Assembly (NCBI GenBank): GCA_903813345.2
Contig: CAIIXF020000012.1
Coordinates: 32,244,501-32,308,500, forward strand
Length of the DNA stretch: 64,000 nucleotides
Origin: Owenia fusiformis
Taxonomy: Eukaryota > Annelida > Polychaeta > Sabellida > Oweniidae
Direction of reading: 5' to 3'
Notes under the pieces: generated by a model
The model's input: only the letters and a program-made list of their open reading frames with translations
Told to the model about the DNA's origin: nothing
Databases searched by the model: none
Position numbers and translations under genes: made by a program
Shown: positions 42,852 to 57,800 of the stretch, piece by piece
Layout: every line of letters starts with the position of its first letter
Position numbering within the stretch: position 1 is the first letter of the stretch

Positions 42852-45800
42852 ATGAGGAGAATAATAAAAATGAATGGTGGAAAGTTGGTAGCGTTCGTAT
42901 ACTTGGTGCACCTTGTTGCAGCTCAAGACACAATGTTTGCAGACGACAATTACGATGACGTAAACGATGGAATTGATAATAAGGGATGTAACTGTTTAGA
43001 CGATTTAATAAAAATAGACGAAATGGTGAAAAAGAAGCTCATCAATTTCGAAAAACGTCTCATGTCAAATATGGATTACAAAAATCGTCAACTATCTAAA
43101 AAACTAGACGCCCAGACTCAAATAAATCGAGATTTGGAACATGAACTAAGACGCCTTAGGAAGGAGGTTAATAGAATTAAAAAGACTGATGAAAAACAAC
43201 AAGAAAACCTACAAACTTTAAGACAGCATCTACACCAGCACAAATCCAGTATAGATACTCTAAACATGAATAATGCAGGTATAAAGTTAAGTTTAGAAAA
43301 CATATCTACAATACTAGGTAATCTACAACCTGGAGAGATACATGTATCTACAAGTTCGCCAGTTATTTCCACCCCGCGGAGCAAGGAAACTACTACTGAA
43401 CCATATAACTCTCTATTCCCCAGAGGTGAGTAGCATAAAACCTTGTTGACCCCTTAATCCCCAGGGGCTGACATGCATAGGGCACTGTGACATTTTATTA
43501 CCCAGGAATCAGAAGTATATAACGTTATATAGTCTTTTTCTCAGGGTGATTGTGTAAAGGGGACATATGTCCATTTAGAATTGTATGACCATCTATTTGA
43601 TAGGGGCTACACTACACAGGAGTGATGTAGCCCTCAGTTATTTCACAGGGGCTACTTACAAATTTTGATGTCCGAATATGAAAGAATTTATTTCACAGGG
43701 ACTAATAGCATATACGTATATAACCCTGTTTTTCAATGGGGCAAAGGGCACTTCAGAGGGGCTAGACGCACATAATGTATGACCCTTTATTCTACGAGGG
43801 TTAGTCACACAGAATTTTATGACTCGTTTTCCCCAGGGTTCGTCTATAACCTTATGACCCTTTTAGACGGGTAAGTTCAGATACCGTCATTTTCTAGGCC
43901 CGAATCTACATACTGTCTAGTCATTTTTAGAGTGTTATACATGTCACCTTGAATCCATTGGAGAAGTAAAGAAAACAGGAAGCACAAATGGCAACATTCG
44001 AAAAATCCAAAATTCGCCATAAATCATACGAACCATGTTAAACCAAAATGATGTTTTTATCAGAAATAACAGTTCTTTACAACACAACCAACTTAGAATC
44101 TCAAAGCAAAATGAAGAAGTGTAACTCAATTTCTAATACTCATCATCACATATTTATGTTTTGTAATTGCAATATATCTCTGGGAAGGTTTTGGTAGAAT
44201 TCCACGATCTCTCACGATGTGTGACTTGGCTAACATCATTCCACAATTCCACCACCCAACTAGACTTAAACTACGAGATAAGACGTCTTTGATCGGAATT
44301 TTTCAAATTGATGTAGAAAACAAGTTTGATGATTGAAAACCAATGTGTGCGTTTGTTTGATTGCGTCTCTACGTGTTTGTTCGCTTGCTTGCTTGTTATC
44401 TGGCTTCTGTTTGTTTGGCCGAACCAAGGAAGCCACAAAAGACACGCTAATTCGCAAAAAGCTCACAAGTGAGGTTAAGGTACACGTTTTAAGAAAACGT
44501 TTACGTGAACGTGTAATTTAATGACCACAATAATTGATAAGTGTTCCACTCTCAATTGGTTTTCCCAGATACCTAATAACAACAATTATTATATCATTGC
44601 TAGAAATTGTGTGATTTGATTGGTCTAGTCAGTACCATGTAATCAAAAATACCATAACGTATTTCACAGCTCCCTCAATTTTAGGATAAAAAAAGACGTA
44701 TTGCCCGGCGTATTGCCCGCCCGGGAATTCTGACAACTACACTGGACGAAAATAAAGTGTACCATTCAATGATACTTGTACGTAATTATGTTCACTTATG
44801 GATTAATGATATATTAATTGATTAAAATAAATGATCATAGGGAATGTCTAGCAATGATATAATAAAACAAATATTTCATTCTATGTTCGGGCAATACCTG
44901 TTGCACTTTCAATGATTTTTGAATCATGTATTTCCCTCGCCCTACGGGCTGCGGGCAATACATACCGCAAAAATCATTGAAAGATGAACAGGTATTGCCC
45001 TCCATAGAATGAAATATTTGCTTAATATTTTCCTATATCCTCAATCGGGCGAATACTATAGTACATACTACGAAGGGAACAACTAATCCCTAAAGATTGA
45101 ACCATAGTGTACACGTTCACGTTCCTTCAAATACGTTGAGCTTAATCTCTCTATTGTCTGAGACAATTTGTCCCCCAAAGGAGACGCGCCATTGAAATGT
45201 ATTTCCCCTCGCCCCAACCCTCTAGCTCTCTGACTCAAGTCTGAAAAATCCAAGCCGTAAGAGGAGACGAGGAAGACTAGGCAGACTAGGAACAATATTT
45301 TTTACAATATGGCATTAAATATTCTCCTTTCAGCCCCAGACGTTTTATGGGTATTACAGTCATGTATATTAGTAGGTTGATGGATGGGGTTTCACCTCTA
45401 TATATGCATACTATATACACATTTTGGGTTCACTTTAAAAAATAGCTATCCCAGGGAGAATATTCATAAAGTCAAGAATTCCTAAATCAGGTGTTTCCAT
45501 GGATATATTATAACTATGGCATAATGAGATTTGGAGATGGGGCCAATTTTCGTTTCTCTCTCATATCCTCTGCTTAGTTTAGGCTATGATACGGTGGAGA
45601 GGTACAACGATCGCATCGATGGAATTACTGCGTTCAGGTTTGGTAAGGTAATGTTCAATGTATACCTATAGAACTATAGGACCCGGTATATCACGTGACG
45701 CCCCGGTGATATCAACGTCATTTAATAATGAATTACCTGGCTGTCAATAATCAGTTAGAAAGAATAGGAACTCACTCGTAATCAACACACCTTTTCTTAA

Positions 45801-48800
45801 TTTGTTACACCATTCTCGGTTGTCATCTTTAGGCTAACTACTTCATATCTGTTCCTGTGCCTATGGGACCCGCAATACCGTGTGACGCCCCGATGATATC
45901 AAGATCTAACGAAGAAATATGAAGTTGTCAATAATCAGTCGGATCCCACATTTTATCAATAAACCCATCGTGAATTTGTTACACCATTATCAGTTGTTAT
46001 CTTTTAGGCTACCTACTTCACAGTCAATGAAGGTTATTCTGTTTTATCGGAAAGTTCATTTAGTACCTTGGATGTTTATCCACTCGTAGAATATAACCCA
46101 ATGGAAACTGAATTGTCAGTCATGCTAAACTTTAATAAAAAATAAATAATTCATATTTTGATCAATTAGGATGGCTAGTAGGTTGTCTAGAGGGTAATAT
46201 AGACAGGCGAATGATATATCATCTGAATTGTTCATGGGAATCGAAAAACCCTAATCGATTTAATGTTTTAATATAGTTGACCCAGCATGAAACGCCAGTC
46301 GAGATGTACTCGATTCCGAACTCGTTTTTCGTACAAATAAACTGATCCGTGTTTATTTTTAATTTCTATAATTTGAATTATACTGATATTCTCATTTGGC
46401 CCATCCAGACACTAAATAAATATTTCAAACATGATCGCATGTAGGGTATATCATTTTATTCATTGATAGATGGGTACGTATAATTGTGTTGTTTGAAACG
46501 CTGCTCTTTAATGATACCACCGGGTATAATTGTCGTAATTTTGCGAACGTTGCTGTTGTCAGTTTTGTTTGTTACTGGTGCCGAGGGATGTTCATGATGT
46601 ATCGTTCAATTGGTAGCTTTGTTCTCTCACACTTTCACTTGGAATAATAATTAAAAGCATTGTTTCAAAATATTGGGTACACCTCGATTTATTTTCATTG
46701 AGTACAAGATACACTCCCCTCCATAAGTTTGGCAGCCGGACGTTTTTATTGAATAAGATATCAACATTTGTCACAATATTTGAATCTTAATTTGTTACCT
46801 TTGTTCATTAATTTCAATTGTTCATTGTAATTTCAATAGTTCATTGTAGTTACAATAGTTCATTGTAGTTACAATAGTTACAATAGTTCATTGTAGTTAC
46901 AATAATTCATTGTAGTTACAATAGTTCATTGTTATTACAATAGTTCATTGTTATTACAATAGTTCATTGTAATTACAATAGTTCATTGTAATTACAATAG
47001 TTCATTGCACTTAAGGGACAAAGGTAACGCATTTATCAATTAAATGATTATGATAATTATGATTATTACTTTAGATCGCTTTCCCGGGATCGCTTTACAG
47101 CTTCGCTCGCAGCGAATCACACCCCTTGACAATATTGCTGGCTACGCCCTTTTTTGCATTGTGAAATTTTTAATAATCGTTTCTCCATCAATTCACTTGT
47201 AGTGTAACATTTCCAATGTGAACACAAGAGACATAATGATAAAAAACATCAATATCAAATTCTACTTAACAAGACCCGGATGTGATACCTTACATATCCA
47301 AGGTACCTATTATAAAAGCTTGCATTTATGCCCGAGGCGGTAAAAGTGACATTGGATTTTTCAGACATCTAAAGCACAAATACAGAGCTGATATTGTTGC
47401 AAACTTAGTTAATAAAATCCGAAAACAAATTTTTAACATTAATGTATACAAAACGTTATTCTCTCTTTTATAGTGATCCTTTGTGTATGCATTTCAGTCT
47501 GACATCTACACAAACGATTAAAATATATGCATTTCCATTAGAGCCTGTACTATTATAGAGCTTGACATCATTTGGTCTAGTGGAAATGTTGACATATATT
47601 GGTTACAATATACACTCCCCTCCATAAGTTTCTCAATTGGAAGTTTTCACTGGAGAGCATGTTAAAGCAGTGATTTTCTTTGAATATTTATTTTGTTCTT
47701 TAAATACAATACTTCGAAAATTTCCGACAAATCTGATGTTTTTTTCAAAATAGCCAAACATAAACTGGCTTTGATAAGTGATAAAAAAGCTGACTTTCGG
47801 ATACCAAACTTATGGAGGGGAGTGTAAATAACACATAGAAGTAAGAAAAGAACATGTCATATGGTGAAAATATAGCGATGGCATTTATAAATTTCTATTT
47901 AAAATGTTTTTGAATTAGTGTCGGTTTTTCTAAAGTAGAATGTCATAAATCATAATGCAACATTGTATGTTTCTTTTTGACAGTAAAGATTTAATCTAAC
48001 TTATTAGGCTGTGAAAGGGGGAGGTAATGATAAACAGAAATACAATAACCATACATTAAGCATCAGTTTTGATTGGCCCATGTAATAAAGAACCTTAGAA
48101 ATCCCGTGGGACGGGCATTTGGAGAATCAGTCCACATGCAGTTGAAGTGAAATGGAAATGTTTGTCTGGCGATAAACTCGCTTCACTCACAGAATGGCGG
48201 CATAAGCCGAAAAGACTTGGAAATTTCCCATGTCTGAATATAAACATTCGATTCGCTTGCAGAAAAGCGACATTGATTATATGCAAAAAAAGATTTGGGA
48301 ATCACCCAAATCTTGTAAACTTTCGCTTCGCTCGCAGAATAGCAGCAGATGCTGAAAAGGCAGTAGGATTGGGATGCTATTTTGGATTTGAGGTTAACCG
48401 CATCGCTGTACTTTCCTCATTGCGGCCAGACATTCATTTCTATGTCAAAGTACCGAATAAAATAATATATCAATTTGTATCTATCGTTTTATAAGCACAA
48501 TAAAAACGTCTACTGAGGTATTATAACTGATCAATGAGGCTCTAAATGTTCAAGTATGTTCAGAGGTCTGTATGGTCTATGAAACGGCGGAAATAAGAAA
48601 ACTGGAAATAATAGAATAGCCTCGGCAGAAGAGTTCTGTTTTTGCACAGATGTTTTGAATGGTCTTAAGTAGATCTAATAGGCATTTACGCGTGTTGATT
48701 AGCACCGTGACCATATATACTCCTAGATGAATTAATTTCTATTTCAATTTGCCAGTCAAAGAAATTAATTGATTTTCTTTATGGGGTCTACTTTACCAGT

Positions 48801-51800
48801 TGGAGCAGGAGTTTTGAAATCAAAAGTGCTATCGTTCGGCTTTTCGGAGAAATTCATATGGAAAGAGCCGAGATCCACAAGAAGCCATTCAATCGGATTC
48901 TATTCTCACACTCTTCTTAACGTTGGCAGCCCAAGCTGAAGTCTATGATAGAATGTTCGAGTATTTTGTTTAATTTTGTTCCTAAATTGCAATAGGTCGA
49001 AATTTGACCACCTACGATAATGTCAATACGACCAAAACCCAGAGAGGCTGTGTCCAAATTGGAAATTCCATTAAAAAAAGACCCCCGTGTGCTTTTCAAA
49101 ATGTCCCAATTCGCATTAAAATATCAACCACGCTTCATATCAATTCTTTTGATTTCTCCAAAACGAGGTGTTTGTATGTACGCTAAATTAATTTTGAGAA
49201 ACCAATATTTAAAGGTCGCTTGTGGTCCATACAGAGGTTAATTTCTAAAAGGTCGTCTTGACTATATTAAAATAGAACCCGGACGAGTAATTTGTCACTT
49301 GCAAGGAAAGTCCCGGAGGTTGGTCGTCCCTTATCCAGGCACACGAGGAGAGAACGCCAAAGAACGATTTTTCACCTTGAATTCTCCTTAAAATATAATC
49401 ATTTCATGTTCCATAAGACAGGACTTCCATCGTGTGAATGAAAAAATAGTTAAATATAAGTCATTATTAGCATGATTATCTAATTGCGAATTCTGGTACG
49501 GAATCAAACGTTTCAAACTTTAATACATAATGGAACAAAGGACCACTGCAGGGACGTTGTGGTAGTTATAGTCTCCACTTTTTTGTGGACGGTCTTGTCT
49601 TCGGCTATTGTTGTTCGACGTTCGGCCGTTTGTGGTCGGCGTTCGGTCGGCGTCTGTAACAAATGACAGGAAGTGACATTTTGCATGTCAATGTCCTGTC
49701 AAAAATATGTCAAAAAGTGCTAAGAATGGCAAGTTGCCCAGACGTTGTTTGTTTTAAGCATGATTTCAATAATAAAAAACTATAGATTCCCACAATTTTG
49801 AAGCATGCTCCAAACACAATGCTGATGTCGATAACTTATGTAAAGAATAGGAATTTGAAAAATCAAATTTGAATTTATTACATATGCTTTTCAAACAGCT
49901 CGGTGGTATGCTGAGTGAATTGAATGAATGTGTATGGATGGTTATGATTAGAGCAAGCATTAAGAGTTATATAAATCAAACCATACACGTTTTCAATACT
50001 CTAATGTGTTGTCGTGTGGCGACTTTCATACACTTACTTATTCTCTCATCACACTTTATTAACCTTTGCACCATGTAAAAATGATTTTTTGTATGAGTAT
50101 TATTCAGAATTTACGACTTGATATGTTTAATATGTATACAAATACTAGTATGTAATTAAAGTATCATGAAAAAATAAAGATAAATTGTATCACAATATTT
50201 TTGAACTCATGGGGTTTGCTTTTTTGACCGCATTTAAGGACGCATTTTGACCGCACGTAAAAGGGCGTTTATTATGACGTATGTATTGGAAAATCTTTGG
50301 AAGTTTGAGGGTAATGCTAGTAAGGTTGGTCATACGTCCTGACGACTATTACAACCACAAATCGTGATGTTCTATTTTAGTAGTTTCTCCTTAGATTCCT
50401 TTTGATCTGGTGCAATGAGAAAAGTGACCGGCGCCGAATGTTGTTTTAGTCGTATAATCTTCTTCTCAAAGTTTAGTGAGGCCAGTGTCAAATATTTTGC
50501 AAGCAAATGGAAATAGGCGAGGCAAATTAGGCGAAAGAAGGTATATTAGTGCATTTGGACTTTATTTCTACATATTACTTGTAAATATATTTCTGTAAAA
50601 TTTTGATGAGGTAATTTAGCCTCGCCTGCCTCATGTCTGACTACACCCATCGATGCACTCGTATGAGATTTCTTCTTCGGGAGACTATGATGTGACAATA
50701 TACTTATTAACATAGGGCATGTTGTCCCGTTGGAGATATGATTAATATACTTGTATCATTTTACATATGTAATTGTGGCAAATTACGAACGCCCCACAAA
50801 ACACAAAACAAACAAATCCAGATATAGCATCCGAGCACAAATCGAGATTAATGAGAAAGTCATAATAGACAAAAATAATTTGGAAAACTAAACATCAAAA
50901 TTGCTCCATTATCTGCCTGGGGTTGATTCGATCATCAATTAAGTCGTGTTTTCGGCGACGATATTCTTAGTCGGTTACACACTGTTTGCCAAAAGACCAA
51001 TTTGTCATCCTCGGTGTTGGATGTTTCAGCCTCTAATGGCTAGAGCGGTTGATATAATTCGTTATTTCCTTGTGGTAAACTGTTTCAACAGAAAGTATAA
51101 CTTCTTGGTTACATTTTTGTTATTTTTTCAAAAAAGACATTTGTTTCAACACATTTCGACCACATGTAGGGGGAGATATTTCAGTGTTTTCTAATTGAAA
51201 CCAGTCAGATAAACAGATAGATATTTCAAATATTACCTTCATTCTACTTAAAGACAGTGAAATATCTTACGAAAAGCAAGGTTACAAACAAAATGGCGAC
51301 ATAGCGGTTTCTGTGATGACGTAACGCTAAAAATGGTGACGTAACTCTAAAAGTAACGCTCTCTCATTTGTGAGAATCTGGCTACTGTACTATCTATAAC
51401 TGCAGTTTAAAGGACACAAGGGAACATTCAAAGCAGTTGAAGACTTTTTAAAACTGAATTGAATTAAAATTGTATTGACACCAATAAAACGTTCTAGTCA
51501 TATTACTTTTTCAGACTATTTCTTTTAAATGCACGAACTGATTTTTTGGCCATTTTAAATCAATTACTCTTTTCTTCAATCCCTGTTAATTCTTTAATTT
51601 TTAATTTTCTTAGTTTACACGAAACCTCTGTTGTTTTTATCGTTTGGCCGCACAAGGTGCACTCTCACGCATAGAACTTGACCAGGGGGTTTGACTGATT
51701 AGAAAGAAACTGGCGAAAATGCCCCATTCTTTACAGAGGCCATTAATTCCCGCTAATTATACACCATGTGCTCTACTCAGTGCGTTGTATATCACAAGCA

Positions 51801-54800
51801 ATCACCCTAAATATCCCCTACCCAATCTAGATTGTAAATATCCATATCTTTGTTTTCTTTCCACTAAAACTAACTGGAATATAATAAGGTCAGACTAATG
51901 AACCATCTGTCAGGTTGATTCAAGAATGTTGAATTCAAATCAAATTCAGAAGAAATCTAATGTACACTTTTCAGATAGGGTATAATTCTACAGATCTTGT
52001 AACGAGATTTCCTAACAATTTGTTCGTTTTTCAAACAAATTGATACTTTGAGTACATTATAGAATAGCCACTGGCACTTTTCTTCGGAAGCTCGATATAC
52101 ATATAAGGGGGTGTCTCATATCTCTAAAAGCAGTTTCGTTTGGTGCTTACCCTGCCCTGGAAGGAATTGCTCTGAACGAAATGCTAGGAGAAATAGGGCG
52201 TAACGTCAGCTACCAGAGACGTGGCTAGAATCTAGAAATAGGTGAGGCAAATTGAAAAATTCATTTTTACAAATTCGATTGGAAGGACAACATCTGAATG
52301 AACATTTCCTGTCTGCGTCCATGGCTACGTTGACATCATTCGTGACCAGCGGTTTGGTCACCCACTGACTGACCGCATCATACGTATATCCATCTTGTGT
52401 GGCAAGTGATGCTTGGCAGCACCTTCTTCACGCAACACCAGCCTTTTTTTGCAAGTTTTTGTTCCCGAACACCAAGGTCCTCAAAAAGACCCTCTTTATC
52501 CATCTTCCAGCCCAGCGCCAAGAGATTTTCTCGACAAATTCACTTTTACAAATTACCAAAACAATCTAGATCAGAAAGCATGCTATATGGATAAGGAGAT
52601 ACCCTACCTCTTCTCTAGACTAGGTTAAATGTTTTATGTTTGATTTCTTATTCTGGTATTTTCCTGAGTATGTTTTTGTGTCAGACTATCTTAGGCAATT
52701 CTATGTCACCAGCAAAGGGAAGGCGCAACAGAAGAAGACTAAATGACGTAGGTCTTTGTCTCTTGAACATTATAGATTTTGATACGGTCCCGCCACCCAA
52801 CTAGGTCCATACTTGAAGAATAGAGTTATAATCATGGGTCAACTTTAGGCCCTTTGAGCCCAGGGGACATGCTCAAAACCTAATGAATTTTTAATTCCTC
52901 CCCGGAGTCAATAGAAGAAGATCAAAAGCTAAACTAAGTCATTTATGGAATTACCCTTCCACACGGTATATTATTGTAAATTATGATTGTCATTCTGTGG
53001 TCAGTTTTTTTCCTCGTGGAGACGAAATCAGGGACATCCTTGAACTTTGGTTTTACACCCCCTCCATAAGTTTGGATACCATATCAAAACCTATCATGTT
53101 TAAATCCTTATTTGTTCCTTAATTTCAATAATTAATTTACGACTTTGATGATTTTTTTAAATTGCCAAACATAAACAGGGTTTGACAAGTGGGGTATAAT
53201 GGCTTTCCAATGATATATAATAGCCTTTAGAACATTCCTAGAGCTTGAGAATGGTGCAGGAATGGCTATATCGTTGTATAGCGATATATATCGCTATACT
53301 GCCTCTCATTGACTTACATGTGATATATTCGATATATATCGTCGATATATAAGGCTATATAAAATCTGGCCAGATATACTTCTCCAGATTTTATCATGTT
53401 CCTGGCATTTACCCATGACGATATACACGCTATATTCGATATGTATCCTCTTGCCAAGATATAGAGCGATATACACACGATGTATACGCTATATTTGATA
53501 TATATATATATATATATCCTGTCTTTAAGATATATATCAGATATATATCCCCAATACATGGGTTTGTTGAATCAGTTCTTACAATTAGCCATGATGATAT
53601 ACACGATATACACGATATATTCGATATATATCCTATTTTCAAGATATAGAACGATATACACATGATATATACGCTATATTCGATATATATCCTGTCTTCA
53701 AGATATATATCGGATATATATCCCCAATACAGGGTTTGTTGAATCAGTTCTTAAAATTATTAATGACGATATACACGATATACACGATATATTCGATATA
53801 TATCCTATTTTCAAGATATAGAACGATATACACAAGATATATACGCTATATTCGATATATATATCCTGTGTTTAAGATATATATCGGATATATATCCCCA
53901 ATACAGAGATTGTTGAGTCGGTTCTTACAATTGTCCATGACGATATACACGATATACACGATATATTCGATATATATCCTCTTTTCAAGATATAGAACGA
54001 TATACACACGATATATACCCTATATTCGATATATATATCCTGTGTTTAAGATATATATCGGATATATATCCCCAATACAGAGATTGTTGAGTCGGTTCTT
54101 ACAATTAGCCATGATGATATACACGATATACACGATATATTCGATATATATCCTCTTTTCAAGATATAGAACGATATACACACGATATATACGCTATATT
54201 CGATATATATATCCTGTCTTAAAGATATATCGGATATATATCCCCAATACAGGATTTGTTGAATCAGTTCTTAAAATTATACACGACGATATACACGATA
54301 TACACGATATATTCGATATATATCCTCTTTTCAAGATATAGAACGATATACACACGATATATACGCTATATTCGATATATATATCCTGTCTTAAAGATAT
54401 ATCGGATATATATCCCCAATACAGGATTTGTTGAATCAGTTCTTAAAATTATACACGACGATATACACGATATATTCGATATATATCCTATTTTCAAGAT
54501 ATAGAACGATATATACAAGATATATACGCTATATTTGATATATATCCTGTCTTAAAGATATATCGGAAATATATCCCTAATAAGGGTTTGTTGAATCAGT
54601 TCTTAAAATTATGCACGACGATATACACGATATATTCGATATATATCCTCTTTTCAAGATATAGAGCGATATACACACGATATATACGCTATATTCGATA
54701 TATATATCCTGTCTTAAAGATATATCGGATATATATCCCCAATACAGGATTTGTTGAATCAGTTCTTAAAATTATACACGACGATATACACGATATACAC

Positions 54801-57800
54801 GATATATTCGATATATATCCTATTTTCAAGATATAGAGCGATATACACACGATATATACGCTATATTTGATATATATCCTGTCTTTAAGATATATCGGAT
54901 ATATATCCACAACACAGGGTTTGTTGAATCAGTTCTTAAAATTATCCATGACGATATACACGATATGCACGATATATTCGATATATATCCTCTTTTCAAG
55001 ATATAGAGCGATATACACACGATATATACGCTATATTCGATATATAACTTCTTTTCAAGATATAGAGCGATAAACTAATGATATACACGATATATTTGAT
55101 ACATATCCTCTTTTCAAGATATTGACGGATATACACATGATATATACGATTTATTCCATAGTTAGCATGATATTCATAGGATAACATGTGAAAATAAAAA
55201 CGGTATTTTTGTAATCAGTGGTAAAATATGATATTTTTGACAAATTTTCACTTAACCATAGCATACAGTTTTTTAGCCATGACATACGGCGTCGTATGCG
55301 ATGGTTTATGGATTTTTGCTACTTCGTCAGACTCTAAACGACGCTAAGTGTCAACATCGCAGGATCGTTTGGAAAACTCGAATTAAATAACTGAATTTCC
55401 GACGATTCTGATGATGACTTTAACTATGGAATAAAAAGAACATCCTCTATATATTCGATATATATCCTATAGAGCGATATACTAACGATACATACGCTAT
55501 AGTGACCGAGGGAAATATCGATAATATCCGAGAAAATATCGATATCATCCGAGGGATATTACCCATATCATCCCGACAGGTGAATAACGACCTTATACCA
55601 TGGTCAAGAGCAACATCTACCCAAAATCTTCTGTTGAATGAGAGAAAAAAGGATAAAAATATTTACGTTACATACACTCTCCTCCGTAAGTTTGGCAATC
55701 TTAGCTCCCTCATTGAAATACGTGTTAAAGCCTCTTTATGTTTGAATTTCTATTTCCATTACCTGCGAGGAAAATACTTATAATATTGATGGGAATGTAA
55801 CTTAATTCATTTCCAATGCCTCCAAATGTTCCCAATTCTTTTCCTCAATTGCAATAGGTTGAAAATTGATGATAAATCTGATGAATTTTGGAAAATCGAC
55901 ATTCCCATGTAAACCAATGGGAAATGGTAGGTTTGCCGCAAGTCATATGACAGAATATTTATCCATCTGAGATCTTGCAAAAAATACAAGTTAGGTGGCC
56001 AAAATTGTATTTGCTTACTTTGTTTAATAAAAATTTGATATGTTTCCTCAGTTTTAAAAAGTTATAGGTCTTCAAAGTCAAATTTATTTTTCTGTTACTT
56101 AAGTATTCATAAAGTAAACTGAACACTTAGAGTACAAAAAGTAGACAATTCAATTTTCTATAATTATAAAAATATTTTAGGTGAGTCTTTTACTGGTTAG
56201 ATACCCTGAAATCAGATTTGCCCCGAACCCACCATTTGCCATTGGTTTACATAGGAATGACGATTTTCACAAATTCATAAAGTTTATCATCAATTTTCGA
56301 CCTATTGTGATTGAGGAAAAAATTGGGAAACCTTGGGGGCATTGGAAATGAAGTCAAGTTACATTTCCATCAATACAATAACACAATATTTTCAAAAGGT
56401 TATGTTAATAAAAATTCAAACAAAAAGAGCCTTTAATATGTAGTTCAATGAGGGGGTTAGGGTTGCAAAACTTATGGAGGGTATAACCTACTCCCAAGTA
56501 CATTGAGAAATTAAGTATAAGGGCAAGAAGAACAAAATACTTAAAGAAATTAATTATAAAATGTGAAGATAATTTTAATCAAAAAATAAAAAATATTAAA
56601 AAAACTCATTTTTGGAAAAAAATGAATTTTCGGAAATTAATTTAATTTGTGAAAAAAAGATAGTACCTACTTGATATTTGTCTTGATATCAAGATATACA
56701 CGATTTTTTGGAAAAAATGAAAAATTTGGAAAAAATGAAAATTTTGAAAATATGAAAATTTGTGAAAAACTGAAAAAAATTGAAAATGATTTTTTTGGGA
56801 AACATGTAAAAAAATTTAATATTATAAGTTATTCAATGATTCGAGTGAAATACAGAAAATATTCTTCCCGAGAAGGTCGTATTTCACGATGCGCTAGCAG
56901 AGTGAAATACAGACGTTCAAGGGAAGAATATTTTCTGTATTTCACAAGAAATCATTGAATAACGATTTTATTCCATGATTACCCATATGAAACTCGCCTA
57001 AATCAAGTCCGTTGGCTCGGGCCGGAGAAACAGATCAACCTTCTCACCTCAGAGATTTTTAATCGATATTCCTTCAAAATCTTTATGGCCTTGTTGTTTG
57101 CTTTTTGTTTGCGTGTTTTATCTTAAAATTATTAATTGTGGTGATCACAGTATACGTTTCTGATATTTGAATCAGATATTTATAGCAAAATTCAAAGATA
57201 AGCATGCGTTGGTGTAAAGTAATCGCCATTGATTTTTTTCAGTAACAGTCATATCCTGGATGGAAATCTGGGGCGTTGGGATACTGGACCGTATCCCAAT
57301 GCTGACGTCATTGACACTGGAAAGTGCGTGTAAATACAGAATATATTTAAGTCACGTGGACCAATCAGATTGCAGGGAATTTCACCATCATGGAATAAAC
57401 CCTGATATCACCCCTCTAATCCTGAATATCTTGAAAAGAGGATATATATCGAATGTATCGTATATATGGTGTGTATATCGCTCTATATCTTGGAAAGAGG
57501 ATATATATCGAATATATCATGTATATCATGTTTAAAAAATATAATAACTGATTTAACAATATTGTAAATTGGGAATATATATCCGATATATATCTTGAAG
57601 ACAGGATATATCGAATACCCTTTTTTCAAGCACGATATACACGATATATTCGATATATATCCTCTTTCCTAGATATAGAGCGATACACACGCGATATATA
57701 CGCTAAAATCTATATATATCCTGTCTTCAAGATATATATCGGATATATATCTTCAATACAGAGGTTTTTTAAAAAAAGTTCTTATATTTATGGATGACGA

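Noticed and set aside
48147-48494. 115-codon open frame
   Set aside because: It contains several copies of a local TTCGCTTCGCTCGCAGAA-type repeat, is overlapped by an antisense frame, and shows no family motif.
53314-55187. Long open frames rich in Tyr, Ile, Arg and Ser on both strands
   Set aside because: They are translations of the ATATC-rich satellite with unit-length repeats and have no independent protein signal.
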